The notes beneath the pieces were generated by a model. It did not search any database and was not told the origin of the DNA. It was given only the letters and a program-made list of their open reading frames with translations. From Vibrio sp. Isolate34 (GTDB taxonomy: Bacteria; Pseudomonadota; Gammaproteobacteria; Enterobacterales; Vibrionaceae): a stretch of DNA of 64,000 bases. Each line of letters opens with the position of its first letter. The stretch's first letter is position 1. Shown here in pieces: positions 8,229 to 17,712 of the stretch. Made by a program: the position numbers and the translations under genes. The stretch covers positions 124,409-188,408 of the forward strand of contig NZ_JAKEUO010000007.1 of NCBI RefSeq assembly GCF_022397915.1. The letters run 5' to 3'.

Positions 8229-10376
8229 TTAGAATTCGTACTTAGCTGAAATACCGTAGTTTCTTTCAGCTTGAGAGTTCTCTTTGTAAAGCTCATCATC
8301 GCCGCGAATATCATTCCAACGGTAGTACTCTTCGTTAGTTAAGTTTAACACACCACCACGAATCGTCAAATCTTTCATTGGTTTGTAGTAAGCGGTTAGA
8401 TCAACAACCGTTGCACTTGGAAGTTCAGCTTGACCAGCATTACCGCCATTCTCGTCATCAAAGTTAATGTCTGAGCCAGATTTATCAGCTGTGTAATTTA
8501 ACTTAAGGCTTGTACCCCAATTTTGGTTCGGAGCATCGTAGTTCAGACCTAACACAGCGTTCCATGGGTTAACACTGTTTAGTGCATTGCCGTTTCCATC
8601 TTCACCTTCTGTGTATGAGGCAACAAAATGAGTCGAAATACCCTCTGGCGCACCCACTAACACATCCCAAAGCAACGTGTTAGAGAACTCAATCCCCTTA
8701 ATTGTTGCCGATTCTAAGTTAACGTTAGAGTAATGCGTTGTACCACCGACTTTTTTCGTTACTACGGTTTCAATGAAGTCATCGTAATCACTGTAGTAAG
8801 CTGCAATCTCAGACGATGAAGCCTGTGTATTGTGACGGTAACCTAGCTCGTACGAGATACTTGTTTCTGACTTAAGGTCAGGGTTCGGATCATTTACGTA
8901 ACCGTGACCAGGGTTGTCGTATGTGTAGTAGAGCTCATCAAATGAAGGAGCTCTAAAGCCTTGGCTAATTTGACCGAATACAGTGCCTGTATCAGTTAGC
9001 TTATATGTTGTACCTAAACGACCGGTTACAGCAGAATCTGAGAAGTCAGTTAGAGATTCGCCAGTGGTTTTGCCAGGGTCTGTAGAGAAGTAGTCGAAAC
9101 GAACACCTGGAGTCACAACCAGCTTATTGTTCATTAGGCTGATTTCGTCTTGAACAAACAAACCAAACTTCTGCTCTTTCGCATCAGGCGTGTACACGTA
9201 AAGCTGATCGTCAGTCGCTGGATCTGAGTTGTACTCCATATTGGTGTTGCTGATGTCACTATGTGTATAAGTCGCACCATAAACTAGGTAGTGATTGTTA
9301 ATCTCTTTGTCTAGTTGCGTCTCTATCTCAAGCTTATCTTCGGTGTAATCATAATCTTTGGTTTGAACATTGTCGTTATTGGCAGGAACGTAAGGAGGGA
9401 AACCTGGGCCTGCAGGTTTAAAGCGTTTAGTAACACCGTTCTCTTCTTTAGAAATGTACGATACTTTGCTCGTCACAGTGTCAGCAATCGCGCCGTCTGC
9501 AAACCAAATGTGCTTGATTGCGAATCGGTTTTGTTTAGTGTCATCTTCACCAGTGTAGCTATCATAACTAGAGTGGTAGATGTCTGAATCAGAGGTATCT
9601 TTAATGAGCTCTGCTAGAAATTCAATGCGATGGCTTTCATTGAGTTGGTATTGAAGTTTTACCAATAGGTTATCTGCTGATGTGTCTTGATTTTCTACTG
9701 CGTAGTTCTCTAAATCGCCCGAGTTACGGAAGTTTTGAAGCTCTTCACCATCTCGGCGAGTATAAGCAACCAGAGTTTCTAAATCGCCAAAACGATTAGC
9801 TAATGCAACATGTTCGCTGAATGAGTTGTCTTCAGAAGAGTAGGAAAGCTTAGCTTGACCACCGAAGTCTTTGCCATCTTTCAAAAAGTCAGAAGGATCT
9901 TTAGTTTCAAAAGCAACAACACCGCCAATTGCGTCACTTCCGTGTAAACTTGAAGCAGCACCTTTGATGATTTCGACACTTTTTAACATATCAGGGTCGA
10001 TAGAAATACCGCTAGAATTAATGAAGGCGTAAGGACCACCATCAAATGAACCAGGTTGCGATGAACCGTCTACAAGAATCTTTACGCGTTTACCTTCCAT
10101 GCCACGGATATTAATCGTTTGGGCACCCTGGCGAGAGCTTGAGTTCATCGTAACGCCTGGCGTGTATTCGAAGATCTCATTAACGTCTTTTGCCATATTC
10201 TCTTCGATTTGCTTGTCAGAGATGACGGTGACAGAAGCAGCAGTATTAATAAGTGTTTGATTCGTACGAGTCGAAGATACAACAACCTCGTCAAATAGGG
10301 CATAATCTTCAGCTAAGGCTGAGGTTGATGAAAGCGCTAAAACGATTGAAGCAGAGAGTAGGGATTGCTTATACAT
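8229..10376 (-). CDS. hutA: TonB-dependent haem/haemoglobin receptor, HutA-like
   Basis: 715-residue outer-membrane receptor. A signal peptide ends near ALA-ED. A TonB-box-like stretch (FDEVVVSSTRTNQ) and the plug (RQGAQTINIRGMEG, VEIIKGAASSLHGSDAIGGVV) follow, then a barrel ending YEF. The barrel carries the FRAP motif (FRAPSFDELYY, about residue 473) and an NPDL box with a histidine between them, the pattern of haem receptors. A Fur-like site lies upstream, fitting iron repression. The pairing with a divergent LysR gene matches the hutA region of V. cholerae chromosome II (recalled, not searched). A siderophore receptor is the less likely alternative. Confidence 0.85.
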   Translation of the reverse strand: MYKQSLLSASIVLALSSTSALAEDYALFDEVVVSSTRTNQTLINTAASVTVISDKQIEENMAKDVNEIFEYTPGVTMNSSSRQGAQTINIRGMEGKRVKILVDGSSQPGSFDGGPYAFINSSGISIDPDMLKSVEIIKGAASSLHGSDAIGGVVAFETKDPSDFLKDGKDFGGQAKLSYSSEDNSFSEHVALANRFGDLETLVAYTRRDGEELQNFRNSGDLENYAVENQDTSADNLLVKLQYQLNESHRIEFLAELIKDTSDSDIYHSSYDSYTGEDDTKQNRFAIKHIWFADGAIADTVTSKVSYISKEENGVTKRFKPAGPGFPPYVPANNDNVQTKDYDYTEDKLEIETQLDKEINNHYLVYGATYTHSDISNTNMEYNSDPATDDQLYVYTPDAKEQKFGLFVQDEISLMNNKLVVTPGVRFDYFSTDPGKTTGESLTDFSDSAVTGRLGTTYKLTDTGTVFGQISQGFRAPSFDELYYTYDNPGHGYVNDPNPDLKSETSISYELGYRHNTQASSSEIAAYYSDYDDFIETVVTKKVGGTTHYSNVNLESATIKGIEFSNTLLWDVLVGAPEGISTHFVASYTEGEDGNGNALNSVNPWNAVLGLNYDAPNQNWGTSLKLNYTADKSGSDINFDDENGGNAGQAELPSATVVDLTAYYKPMKDLTIRGGVLNLTNEEYYRWNDIRGDDELYKENSQAERNYGISAKYEF

Positions 10377-10437
10377 CTGATAGTTACCTTAATTCCATAG
10401 TATTATCTTGATTTCGCGAAAGATAATATTGGATCTA

Positions 10438-10456
10438 AATGATAATTACTATTATT
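10438..10456 (-). promoter_or_regulatory. Fur box upstream of hutA
   Basis: AATGATAATTACTATTATT matches the usual 19-bp gammaproteobacterial Fur consensus at all but two informative positions. It lies about 60 bp before the receptor start codon, where it could cover the promoter. Iron-dependent repression of the haem receptor is inferred. Confidence 0.7.
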
Positions 10457-10602
10457 TGCATTTCAATTTATTTGTATTTTTATCATTAAAAGCTCGGATA
10501 AACCGTATAACTCATTGTATTAAAAGACCTTTAATGGTTCCATTTATCTGGTGAATGCTTCCATTTTTGTGATCAAAATCTCATTTATAAAGTAGGAAAC
10601 TG

Positions 10603-11490
10603 ATGCATAGCCCAATAACACTTGAAGCGTTACACATCCTAGACGCCATCGATAGACGTGGAAGTTTTGCTGCTGCAGCCAATGAAATGGACCGCGCGCC
10701 TTCGTCACTCAGCTACCAAATTCAAAAGCTTGAACAAGACTTAGATATCATGATTTTTGACCGCTCTGGCCATCGCGCAAACTTTACAGAGGCCGGTCAA
10801 TTGATACTTGAACAAGGTAGGGTGATTCTTGGTGCGACAGAAAGGCTCGTCAACGAAGCAAGCATTCTAGCTAATGGGTGGGAGTTGGATTTAACTATCG
10901 CTTTTGATGGTATTATCCCGATTGCTAATTTCTTCCCACTTGTAGATGAGCTAGGGAAAATCAGTAAAACGCGTGTTCGTTTACAAGAGGAGATCTTAGC
11001 GGGATGTTGGGAGTCACTCTCAGATGGCCGCGCCGACCTTCTTGTTTGCCCGAAAGTCGATACCATTCCTAATGACCTGAAAAGTGACGTAATAGGAAAA
11101 ATGGAAATGGTTTGGGTAGCAGCATCCAACCACTACGTACATAAGCGCTCTGGAGATTTCGATCAAAAGGCTAGAGAAAGTTACAGGGTGATTGCAATTG
11201 CAGATACTGCACGCGATCAGCCAGCATTAAGCATCAATATTTTAGAGAAACAACCGCGCTTAACGGTGACGAGCTTCCCAGCAAAAGTAGAAGCTTTAAC
11301 TAGTGGGCTCGGCATTGGTACCTTGCCGTGTAGCGTTGCTAAACCTTTGATCGAATCTGGTGTTTTAAAACAGATTGCAGGGACGGAGCCGCAACCGATC
11401 GACATTGTGATGGCTTGGCGACGCAACAAAATGGGCGATGCCAAATCTTGGTGTATTCAACACCTTAAAAAAACATGGTCACTCAAGTAA
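10603..11490 (+). CDS. LysR-family regulator, YhaJ-like
   Basis: 295-residue LysR-type regulator. The N-terminal helix-turn-helix is at about residues 7-65 (LEALHILDAIDRRGSFAAAA and SLSYQIQKLEQDL), followed by a periplasmic-binding-protein-like effector domain. The sequence closely resembles E. coli YhaJ throughout, including FDRSGHRANFTEAG, ADTARDQP and MAWRRNKMGDAKSWC. YhaJ in E. coli responds to aromatic compounds; the ligand here is unknown. It is divergent from hutA with 226 bp between starts, so it may control that gene, although YhaJ relatives also regulate other loci. The 3' end overlaps the convergent patZ gene by 12 nt. Confidence 0.9.
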   Translation: MHSPITLEALHILDAIDRRGSFAAAANEMDRAPSSLSYQIQKLEQDLDIMIFDRSGHRANFTEAGQLILEQGRVILGATERLVNEASILANGWELDLTIAFDGIIPIANFFPLVDELGKISKTRVRLQEEILAGCWESLSDGRADLLVCPKVDTIPNDLKSDVIGKMEMVWVAASNHYVHKRSGDFDQKARESYRVIAIADTARDQPALSINILEKQPRLTVTSFPAKVEALTSGLGIGTLPCSVAKPLIESGVLKQIAGTEPQPIDIVMAWRRNKMGDAKSWCIQHLKKTWSLK

Positions 11491-14163
11491 CGGAAGCACC
11501 ATATCTGCTGTGCCGTCTTCAAAACAGATATCTAGCTTGAAACCCAGTTTTTGAGCTAGTGTCAGCATCCCTCTGTTGGTTGGCATTGTCATTCCCGACA
11601 TCTGTTTAGTCTGCTTAGCACGGCAGTAATCAATAACCTTAGTCATAAGGATTCGACCTAAACCAACGCCTTTTAAATCAGAGCGAATCAATATCGCGAA
11701 TTCTGCATCCGTATTCTCTGGGTTAATCAGCGCGCGCGACACGCCAATGATTGCAGGCACACCTTGTTCTTCACGCACCACAACAAAAGCAATCTCTCTA
11801 TCAAAATCAATCTGAGTAAAATTAGCTAACGCTTCATGATTGAATTCACCCACATCACTAAAGAAGCGCTTGTAGAGATCCTCTTTAGAGACTCGATTAA
11901 TGAAGTCGGCATGAAGTGGTTCATCTTCAGGAAGAATAGGGCGTAGCAACACTTTTGTGCCATCTTTTAACTGGATACGTTCTTCCAGCTCCACAGGATA
12001 AGGACGAATCGCTAGTCTTTCTTGCGGGTCCCCCTCGTAAGCTTTCAATATGATATCGGCATCCAATATCGTGAACTTATCGCCATTCGCAAGTACTGGG
12101 TGTATATCCAGGTCATGTATTTCAGGGCAGTCAACCACCATTTGAGAAATACGAACCAGCAACTCAGACAAGCCTTCTATATCAATAGGATTAGGGAGCT
12201 TTTGTAGGCGAATCTTGCCACTCTTTATCGCTCGAATAATCAAGTAGCGAGCCAGTGTCATATTCAGTGGTGGGAACGCTGCGGCCGCATCAATCGACTC
12301 ATCCCATTCGGAACCGCCTTGACCGAGTAGAATAATAGGGCCGAACGTTTCATCGGTTGTAACTTTCACGCGAAGCTCTTGTCCGCCAGCCAGTTTCGCC
12401 ATACCTTGAACTAACAGACCATGAATATGCGCTGTTGGGAATGATAACTGAGAGCGATCAAGAATCGCTTGAGCCGCATTTGCGACTTCACTGCTGTTTC
12501 TTAAATTAAGCATTACGCCTTGAACGTCAGATTTATGCGCGATATCTGGAGAGCGGAGTTTAACTGCGACAGGATAACCGATCGTTTCGGCAATATGTAC
12601 CGCTTCACTAGGATCTGAAGCGATCCAAGTCGGCAGCACATCTAGGTTGAAGTGTTTGAAAAACTGACTGTTTTGATGGGTATCAAGGCTTATTGTATCT
12701 TTATCCAGTAGTTGGCGTTCTATCCAATTTCTGGCATCGGCTAAATCTTCAATATGGACTTTCTCAGCCGTGGTTGGCGTCTCCATAAGCTGACGTTGGT
12801 TGCGTCGGTACTCGACCAAGTGCATGAATGCGACCACTGAGCTTTCTGGCGTTCGATAGGTTGGAATTCCAGCCTCTGTGAACAACTTTCTAGCAGGCCT
12901 TGCCGTCAGTTCACCGGACCAATTGGTGAGAATATTGAATCGCTTGTGACGAGGATGCTTTTTAATCGCTTCGATGATGCGCTCAGCAGTTTGAGCAGAG
13001 TGTGCGATAGCAGAAGGGCTATGCATGATGAGAATAGCATCTGCCTCATCACCATCGAGCAGTGTATTAATCGTATCGATATAACGTTGATCACCTGCAT
13101 CACCCACAATATCGATAGGATTGCTATGTGACCAACTTGAAGGTAGCACCTTATTAAGCTTTTCGAGCGTCTCTTCCGATAATTCAGCGAGTTTACCACC
13201 GCGCTCAAAAAGCGTATCTACTGCCATAATCGCAGGCCCACCACCATTCGTGACAATGGCCAGTCGCTCTCCACGTAGTGGGACAGAGTGAGTTAAAGTT
13301 TCTACGGCAGCAAACAGTTCATGCAAGTTCTTAACTCGCAGCATACCACTACGACGAATAGCCGAGTCATAAATAATATCTAAAGTGTCTGCACCGCCGG
13401 TATGTACCATCGCCGCCGCTCTGCCTTTTGCAGTCCTACCGCCTTTTAAGACCAATATTCTCCGGTTGCGTGACGCAGCTCGTGCTGCCGAAATGAAACG
13501 TCTTGCGTCTTTAATGCTATCGACATAAAGCAATATTGCTTCCGTGTGGGAGTCGGTGCTCAAATAATCCAACAGTTCCGAGAATTCAATGTCTGTGCCG
13601 TTTCCGATAGAGATAAACGCAGAGAAACCGATCTCTTTATCGTTCGCCCAATCAAGTATCGTCGTGCACACCGCTGCAGATTGAGAAATAAAGGCAATCT
13701 TACCGGGGAGTGCGGTAACAGGAGAGAAGGATGCATTGAGATTAAGCCAAGGGATTATCACGCCTAAGCTGTTGGAACCAAGCATCCTTATATTGTGCTT
13801 TTTCGCAATCGTTAGGCATCTTGAGTCGTACGTTTCACCGTTATCACTAGGATGTTGCATGTCTGAAGATAGAACAATGACAGACGCAATGCCTTTCTCC
13901 GCTAACTCCTCAAAGATAGCTATATTGCGAGTCGCGTTGGTACAAAGAATCGCAAGATCAGGGACGATCGGGAGCGACAAAATGTTTTTGTAGGAAAGTA
14001 CACCCGCCACAGAATCGTATTTGGGTGTAACCGGCATCACCGCACCTTTAAAATCCCCGTGCAACAAATTATTCATAACGATATAACCCGCGCGCGTTTC
14101 TCGTTGCGAAGCGCCAACAACAGCGATAGAGCGGGGTTTGAGTAGGGGATCAAGATGATTCAT
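11479..14163 (-). CDS. patZ: Protein lysine acetyltransferase PatZ/Pka (YfiQ)
   Basis: About 894 residues. Order of parts: CoA-binding domain (PRSIAVVGASQ), succinyl-CoA-synthetase-like ligase domain (ISQSAAVCTTILDWA), ATP-grasp-like region (GYPVAVKLRSPDIAHKSDVQGVML) and a C-terminal GNAT domain (about 730-885; LIRSDLKGVGLGRILM). This is the layout of YfiQ/PatZ, which acetylates lysines, notably acetyl-CoA synthetase, using acetyl-CoA. The second ATG is preferred because AGGATATGTCT puts a ribosome site at proper spacing; the first ATG at 14169 is also possible. It ends inside the 3' end of the LysR gene. Confidence 0.92.
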   Translation of the reverse strand: MNHLDPLLKPRSIAVVGASQRETRAGYIVMNNLLHGDFKGAVMPVTPKYDSVAGVLSYKNILSLPIVPDLAILCTNATRNIAIFEELAEKGIASVIVLSSDMQHPSDNGETYDSRCLTIAKKHNIRMLGSNSLGVIIPWLNLNASFSPVTALPGKIAFISQSAAVCTTILDWANDKEIGFSAFISIGNGTDIEFSELLDYLSTDSHTEAILLYVDSIKDARRFISAARAASRNRRILVLKGGRTAKGRAAAMVHTGGADTLDIIYDSAIRRSGMLRVKNLHELFAAVETLTHSVPLRGERLAIVTNGGGPAIMAVDTLFERGGKLAELSEETLEKLNKVLPSSWSHSNPIDIVGDAGDQRYIDTINTLLDGDEADAILIMHSPSAIAHSAQTAERIIEAIKKHPRHKRFNILTNWSGELTARPARKLFTEAGIPTYRTPESSVVAFMHLVEYRRNQRQLMETPTTAEKVHIEDLADARNWIERQLLDKDTISLDTHQNSQFFKHFNLDVLPTWIASDPSEAVHIAETIGYPVAVKLRSPDIAHKSDVQGVMLNLRNSSEVANAAQAILDRSQLSFPTAHIHGLLVQGMAKLAGGQELRVKVTTDETFGPIILLGQGGSEWDESIDAAAAFPPLNMTLARYLIIRAIKSGKIRLQKLPNPIDIEGLSELLVRISQMVVDCPEIHDLDIHPVLANGDKFTILDADIILKAYEGDPQERLAIRPYPVELEERIQLKDGTKVLLRPILPEDEPLHADFINRVSKEDLYKRFFSDVGEFNHEALANFTQIDFDREIAFVVVREEQGVPAIIGVSRALINPENTDAEFAILIRSDLKGVGLGRILMTKVIDYCRAKQTKQMSGMTMPTNRGMLTLAQKLGFKLDICFEDGTADMVLPLLE

Positions 14164-14379
14164 AGACATATCCTAGCAATGCACGTAAGTTCATCGTAAC
14201 TTACTTTTCGATGACAGGTTGATGGCAAATTCACCGAATTAAGATGAATAAGCAAACACTGCATAAAGTTTGTGAAATAGGTCACCCACTAATGGTGTAT
14301 AATCTCAAAGTTAACTTGATTCTAAACCGACGTATCGGCATGATTTATAGTAATTATTATTAAGGATATAGAGCTTTCC

Positions 14380-14943
14380 ATGAAAAAAATTGCAATTGCG
14401 ACTTTGCCACTGCTCTTGGCTGCATGTGTATCTGAAAACTACATCACGGATGTGACTTCAGACAGTTATCAAGAAGAGTACAAAACTGCCAAAGTTGAAG
14501 CTCCAGTTGTGTCTCAATCACAGCAATCAGGCGTTGTTGAAGAGAATGTAGTTAACGTTATCAGAACAGAACCTGTTGAGCAGAAAGTCACTCAAACAAC
14601 TCAAGCTAAACCCGTTGCGGCAGTGAAAGGTCCAACTAAGAAGCAACAAGACATGAACCAGCGCTTTGGTTACACGGTTCAAGTTGTTGCGGTTGGCAGC
14701 CAAAGTAAAGTCGACTCTTTCGTGAAAATGCTACCAACGACTTCTCAACCTGTTTGGGAAAACTACAAAATGGTTAACGGCACTAAGTGGTTCACAGTAC
14801 TTTACGGAGACTACGCAACACGCTTAGAAGCGAAAAAGGCGATTTCAACACTGCCAACCACTTTCCAAAACTTGAAGCCGTTCGTTAAGAGTATTGATGA
14901 CATCAAGAACTCTGAATACCCAACGCTTAACAAGTTAAACTAA
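14380..14943 (+). CDS. SPOR-domain lipoprotein
   Basis: 187-residue lipoprotein with a signal peptide and lipobox LLLAAC (Cys at about residue 16). A low-complexity linker rich in V, E, Q and K spans about 35-90. A C-terminal SPOR domain follows (FGYTVQVVAVGSQSKVDSF ... WFTVLYGDYATRLEAKKAI). SPOR domains bind denuded septal peptidoglycan, so a role at the envelope or division site is expected. It resembles DamX-type SPOR regions but is a lipoprotein, not a membrane-anchored DamX. It is monocistronic, followed by a terminator. Confidence 0.82.
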   Translation: MKKIAIATLPLLLAACVSENYITDVTSDSYQEEYKTAKVEAPVVSQSQQSGVVEENVVNVIRTEPVEQKVTQTTQAKPVAAVKGPTKKQQDMNQRFGYTVQVVAVGSQSKVDSFVKMLPTTSQPVWENYKMVNGTKWFTVLYGDYATRLEAKKAISTLPTTFQNLKPFVKSIDDIKNSEYPTLNKLN

Positions 14944-14955
14944 GTTTTGATTCAT

Positions 14956-14983
14956 AAAAGAGGGAGCAAATGCTCCTTCTTTT
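14956..14983 (+). terminator. Terminator after the SPOR lipoprotein gene
   Basis: AAAAGAGGGAGCA-aa-TGCTCCTTCTTTT forms a near-perfect stem (one G-T pair) ending in T-rich sequence. Confidence 0.8.
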
Positions 14984-15123
14984 GTTTTAAGACTCGTTGT
15001 TTTGTTTAATAGTTAATCGCTCAATCTTTCGAACACAATTTTAACAATCAAAACACTGTACCTATTTCGACTTTTGTTTATCATTGAAGTCAGTATTCCT
15101 AGTTTCAAGGACCGAATTTACCC

Positions 15124-16119
15124 ATGAACACCACAAACATTCTTCTACTATGCGGCGGTGGATCTTCAGAGCACGAAGTGTCTTTAGTTTCAGCCAATTA
15201 CCTTTTTGATCAACTTAAGAGCGTTGAAGACTTTAACGTTGTAAGAGTTGAGATTAAGAGCGAAGGCTGGTGTCTAGATTCGGGCGAATTGGTTTATCTT
15301 GATATCAACAATCAAACGCTACGCGGCGACAACCTAGAGTCAAAAGTCGACTTCATCGTACCTTGTATTCATGGTTTCCCAGGTGAAACAGGTGATATCC
15401 AATCACTGTTTGAAATGGCAAAAATCCCGTACCTAGGCTGTGGTTCTGAAGCTAGCAATAACAGCTTCAACAAGATCACCTCTAAACTTTGGTATGACGC
15501 ACTGGGTATTCCAAACACGCCTTATCTATTCCTATCTGACAATACAGATGAAGCTCACTCACAAGCAACTCAAGCTTTTGAAACTTGGGGAAAAGTGTTC
15601 GTGAAGGCTGCACGTCAAGGTTCTTCTGTTGGTTGTTACCAAGTGAACCAAGTAGAGGACTTAAGCGAAGCGATCAACAAAGCGTTTACCTTCTCTGATC
15701 AAGTACTTATCGAAAAGTCAGTGGTACCAAGAGAGCTAGAAGTCGCAGCATATGAAATCGACGGCGAGCTACATATTAGCAAGCCGGGCGAGGTGATTGC
15801 ACCGAATGGCGCGTTTTACTCTTATGAAGAGAAGTACAGTGCAGACAGCCACTCAATCACTGAAGTTGAAGCAAGTAACCTGACTGACGAACAGCGTGAT
15901 TTGATCGCAGACAGCGCGCGTAAAGTATTTACACAGATGAAGCTTCGCCACTTATCTCGTATCGACTTCTTCTTAACACAAGATAACGAGATCTACCTAA
16001 ACGAAGTAAACACATTCCCAGGTATGACGCCAATTTCTATGTTCCCTAAAATGGTGGAACATGATGGTCATAAGTTCAGTCAGTTCCTAGAGAACTGCGT
16101 TAGAACGAGCCTTGCTTAG
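15124..16119 (+). CDS. ddl: D-alanine--D-alanine ligase
   Basis: 331-residue ATP-grasp enzyme joining two D-alanines for peptidoglycan precursors. The N-terminus has LLCGGGSSEHEVSLVSA (the substrate-binding GGxSxEHEVS block). Then come HGFPGETGDIQ, VKAARQGSSVGC for ATP binding, and the C-terminal LSRIDFFLT ... EIYLNEVNTFPGMTPISMFP metal-binding segment. All expected motifs are intact. It is a stand-alone gene outside the usual mur-fts cluster, so probably the chromosome II Ddl that many vibrios carry. Confidence 0.95.
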   Translation: MNTTNILLLCGGGSSEHEVSLVSANYLFDQLKSVEDFNVVRVEIKSEGWCLDSGELVYLDINNQTLRGDNLESKVDFIVPCIHGFPGETGDIQSLFEMAKIPYLGCGSEASNNSFNKITSKLWYDALGIPNTPYLFLSDNTDEAHSQATQAFETWGKVFVKAARQGSSVGCYQVNQVEDLSEAINKAFTFSDQVLIEKSVVPRELEVAAYEIDGELHISKPGEVIAPNGAFYSYEEKYSADSHSITEVEASNLTDEQRDLIADSARKVFTQMKLRHLSRIDFFLTQDNEIYLNEVNTFPGMTPISMFPKMVEHDGHKFSQFLENCVRTSLA

Positions 16120-16158
16120 TTCATCTAATCAATCTTTGTTCATCTGAACCAAACAACA

Positions 16159-16188
16159 TAATGCCTTGATCTTTCCGCCAAGGCATTA
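16159..16188. terminator. Terminator between ddl and the recombinase-like gene
   Basis: TAATGCCTTG and CAAGGCATTA form a perfect 10-bp stem around a 10-nt loop. It lies between two convergent genes and could serve both, although T-runs are short. Confidence 0.7.
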
Positions 16189-16271
16189 TTAGTTTCTAGG
16201 ATTCGACGTTTTAACTCCGATGATGCTATTCGTAATTTCCTTTAACGAGTTTAGTGACTGACGGCTAAAAC

Positions 16272-17288
16272 TTATTGCCAAGGTATCAAAGCTTTGAATT
16301 TCATTTTCTCATTCTCAGCAGTTCCAGAGTAACCCACATATTGCGCTGGCATAGCAGGGCTGAGCCAGCGACCAAAATCCTGAATTTCCTTTACCTTAAG
16401 ACCTTGTTTAGACAGCTCTTGTGCAGCACCAACCCGAATCGAGTTACCTGAGAAATGGTGGTTTTCTGCAAGCTGAAGTAAATCACTCGCTCTGCGTAAA
16501 ATTCGATAGATTGACGAGTCATCCAAAGATTTAAGCCCGATGTTTTCATGCTTATCTATTGCACGAAACACGGGCAAATCCTCTTGTGTTCCAATAAACG
16601 AAAGCCAACGACCTAGAGCAAAACTCGCGACTTGTGAAAGCTGGTACACAGAGTCCTTAATCGTGATTTGATAATCGGTATCGGTGGTCTCGATGTCGTT
16701 CGTCGATAACAACTTAAGCTCTGAACGCTTCAAAGCACACTCGAACATCACATTATAAATAGCGATATCGCGAATCTCTCTTAAGTTAGCCTTGTCATGC
16801 GAAAGCAGCGCGTTCAATTCTGTCAGGTGCACAGATGTCATTGCATTGGTTTGTTTAGCATCACCGGCCATTTGAGCTTGTAAGTGGAGTAGGGTAAAGC
16901 GCACTTGTCGATGCTTGATAGGGTTAGCGAAACCGAGCACTGTATGCAATAAACTTATCGTTGCAGTGTAACGTTTTAGCGATGCATATTTTCTGTCATT
17001 GGATTCAGTTTCTAGGAAACGACGAATAGCGGTCACAGATGCGGGAAGCGTATTGATACGGTTTTTAGTACAAAACGCGTGGTAGCGATTCCAATCACTA
17101 TAGATACCTAACAGTGAATTGCGAGAATACTGGTATCCTGTTAACTCATCTATAATTTCAATTGACGCACTATTGTTCAATTTTTCAACAAATGAATTAA
17201 TTATCACAGAGTCAGATAAAATAGGGACTTTTTTTCTCAAATTACCGTACCTTAGCAGGTGTTTTTGCCATGTTATGCTTGATATCAT
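16272..17288 (-). CDS. Tyrosine-recombinase-like protein with altered active site
   Basis: 338 residues with a phage-integrase-type SAM-like N-terminal domain (about 25-140) and a C-terminal catalytic fold (about 150-330). Expected core positions differ from XerC/XerD: the first Arg position (GLRxSEL in active enzymes) reads ALKRSEL (K187, with R188 next), and the HxxR box reads NSIR (N282, R285). GRWLS (W308) and a candidate nucleophile AQY (Y317) remain. Loss of both the first Arg and the His makes full strand-exchange activity doubtful. No phage genes surround it. It is divergent from the DUF3319 gene and lies 1 kb from the dif-like site. Confidence 0.75.
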   Translation of the reverse strand: MISSITWQKHLLRYGNLRKKVPILSDSVIINSFVEKLNNSASIEIIDELTGYQYSRNSLLGIYSDWNRYHAFCTKNRINTLPASVTAIRRFLETESNDRKYASLKRYTATISLLHTVLGFANPIKHRQVRFTLLHLQAQMAGDAKQTNAMTSVHLTELNALLSHDKANLREIRDIAIYNVMFECALKRSELKLLSTNDIETTDTDYQITIKDSVYQLSQVASFALGRWLSFIGTQEDLPVFRAIDKHENIGLKSLDDSSIYRILRRASDLLQLAENHHFSGNSIRVGAAQELSKQGLKVKEIQDFGRWLSPAMPAQYVGYSGTAENEKMKFKALIPWQ

Positions 17289-17340
17289 TAAAAGTATACT
17301 TATGATTAATGCAGCGAAAACAAAAAGATGATTAATAGAT

Positions 17341-17709
17341 ATGGCTAATTCAATTTACCGAAGCATCCATCTTCAATCGACGGATGCCACTAACACGGTT
17401 TGGCGTGCGAAGTTAAAAAATAATGTTATTCAAGGCAACCTAGCTGCCGTTAAGAAGAGTATTGATTGGTGGATTGAAACCGCATCTATTATTGATCCAA
17501 AAGAATTCACTGCGTTAAATAAGTCGAGAGGAACTGGTGGTTCGACGGAAAACTTCAACGGCTACCAAATCAAGAATGACACCGGTGAGCCTAATGCGTG
17601 GTATTGCATGTTTAACGGTCGCCTAATTAAAGGCGGCAAAATTGCCATCCAACGTCATATAGAAGCTTACTTACTCGCAAAACAAAAAGCAGAGCAACAA
17701 AAGAAGTAA
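17341..17709 (+). CDS. DUF3319-type hypothetical protein
   Basis: 122-residue soluble protein. It starts MANSIYRSIHLQS and contains AVKKSIDWWIE and NGYQIKNDTGEPNAWYCMFNGRLIKGG, which look like the DUF3319 family found mainly in vibrios. There is no signal peptide or membrane segment. It is separated by only 3 nt from the SUI1 gene, so the two are an operon. The start lies 52 bp from the divergent recombinase-like gene. Function unknown; the pairing with a translation factor hints at a link to translation or RNA (inference). Confidence 0.7.
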   Translation: MANSIYRSIHLQSTDATNTVWRAKLKNNVIQGNLAAVKKSIDWWIETASIIDPKEFTALNKSRGTGGSTENFNGYQIKNDTGEPNAWYCMFNGRLIKGGKIAIQRHIEAYLLAKQKAEQQKK

Positions 17710-17712
17710 ATT

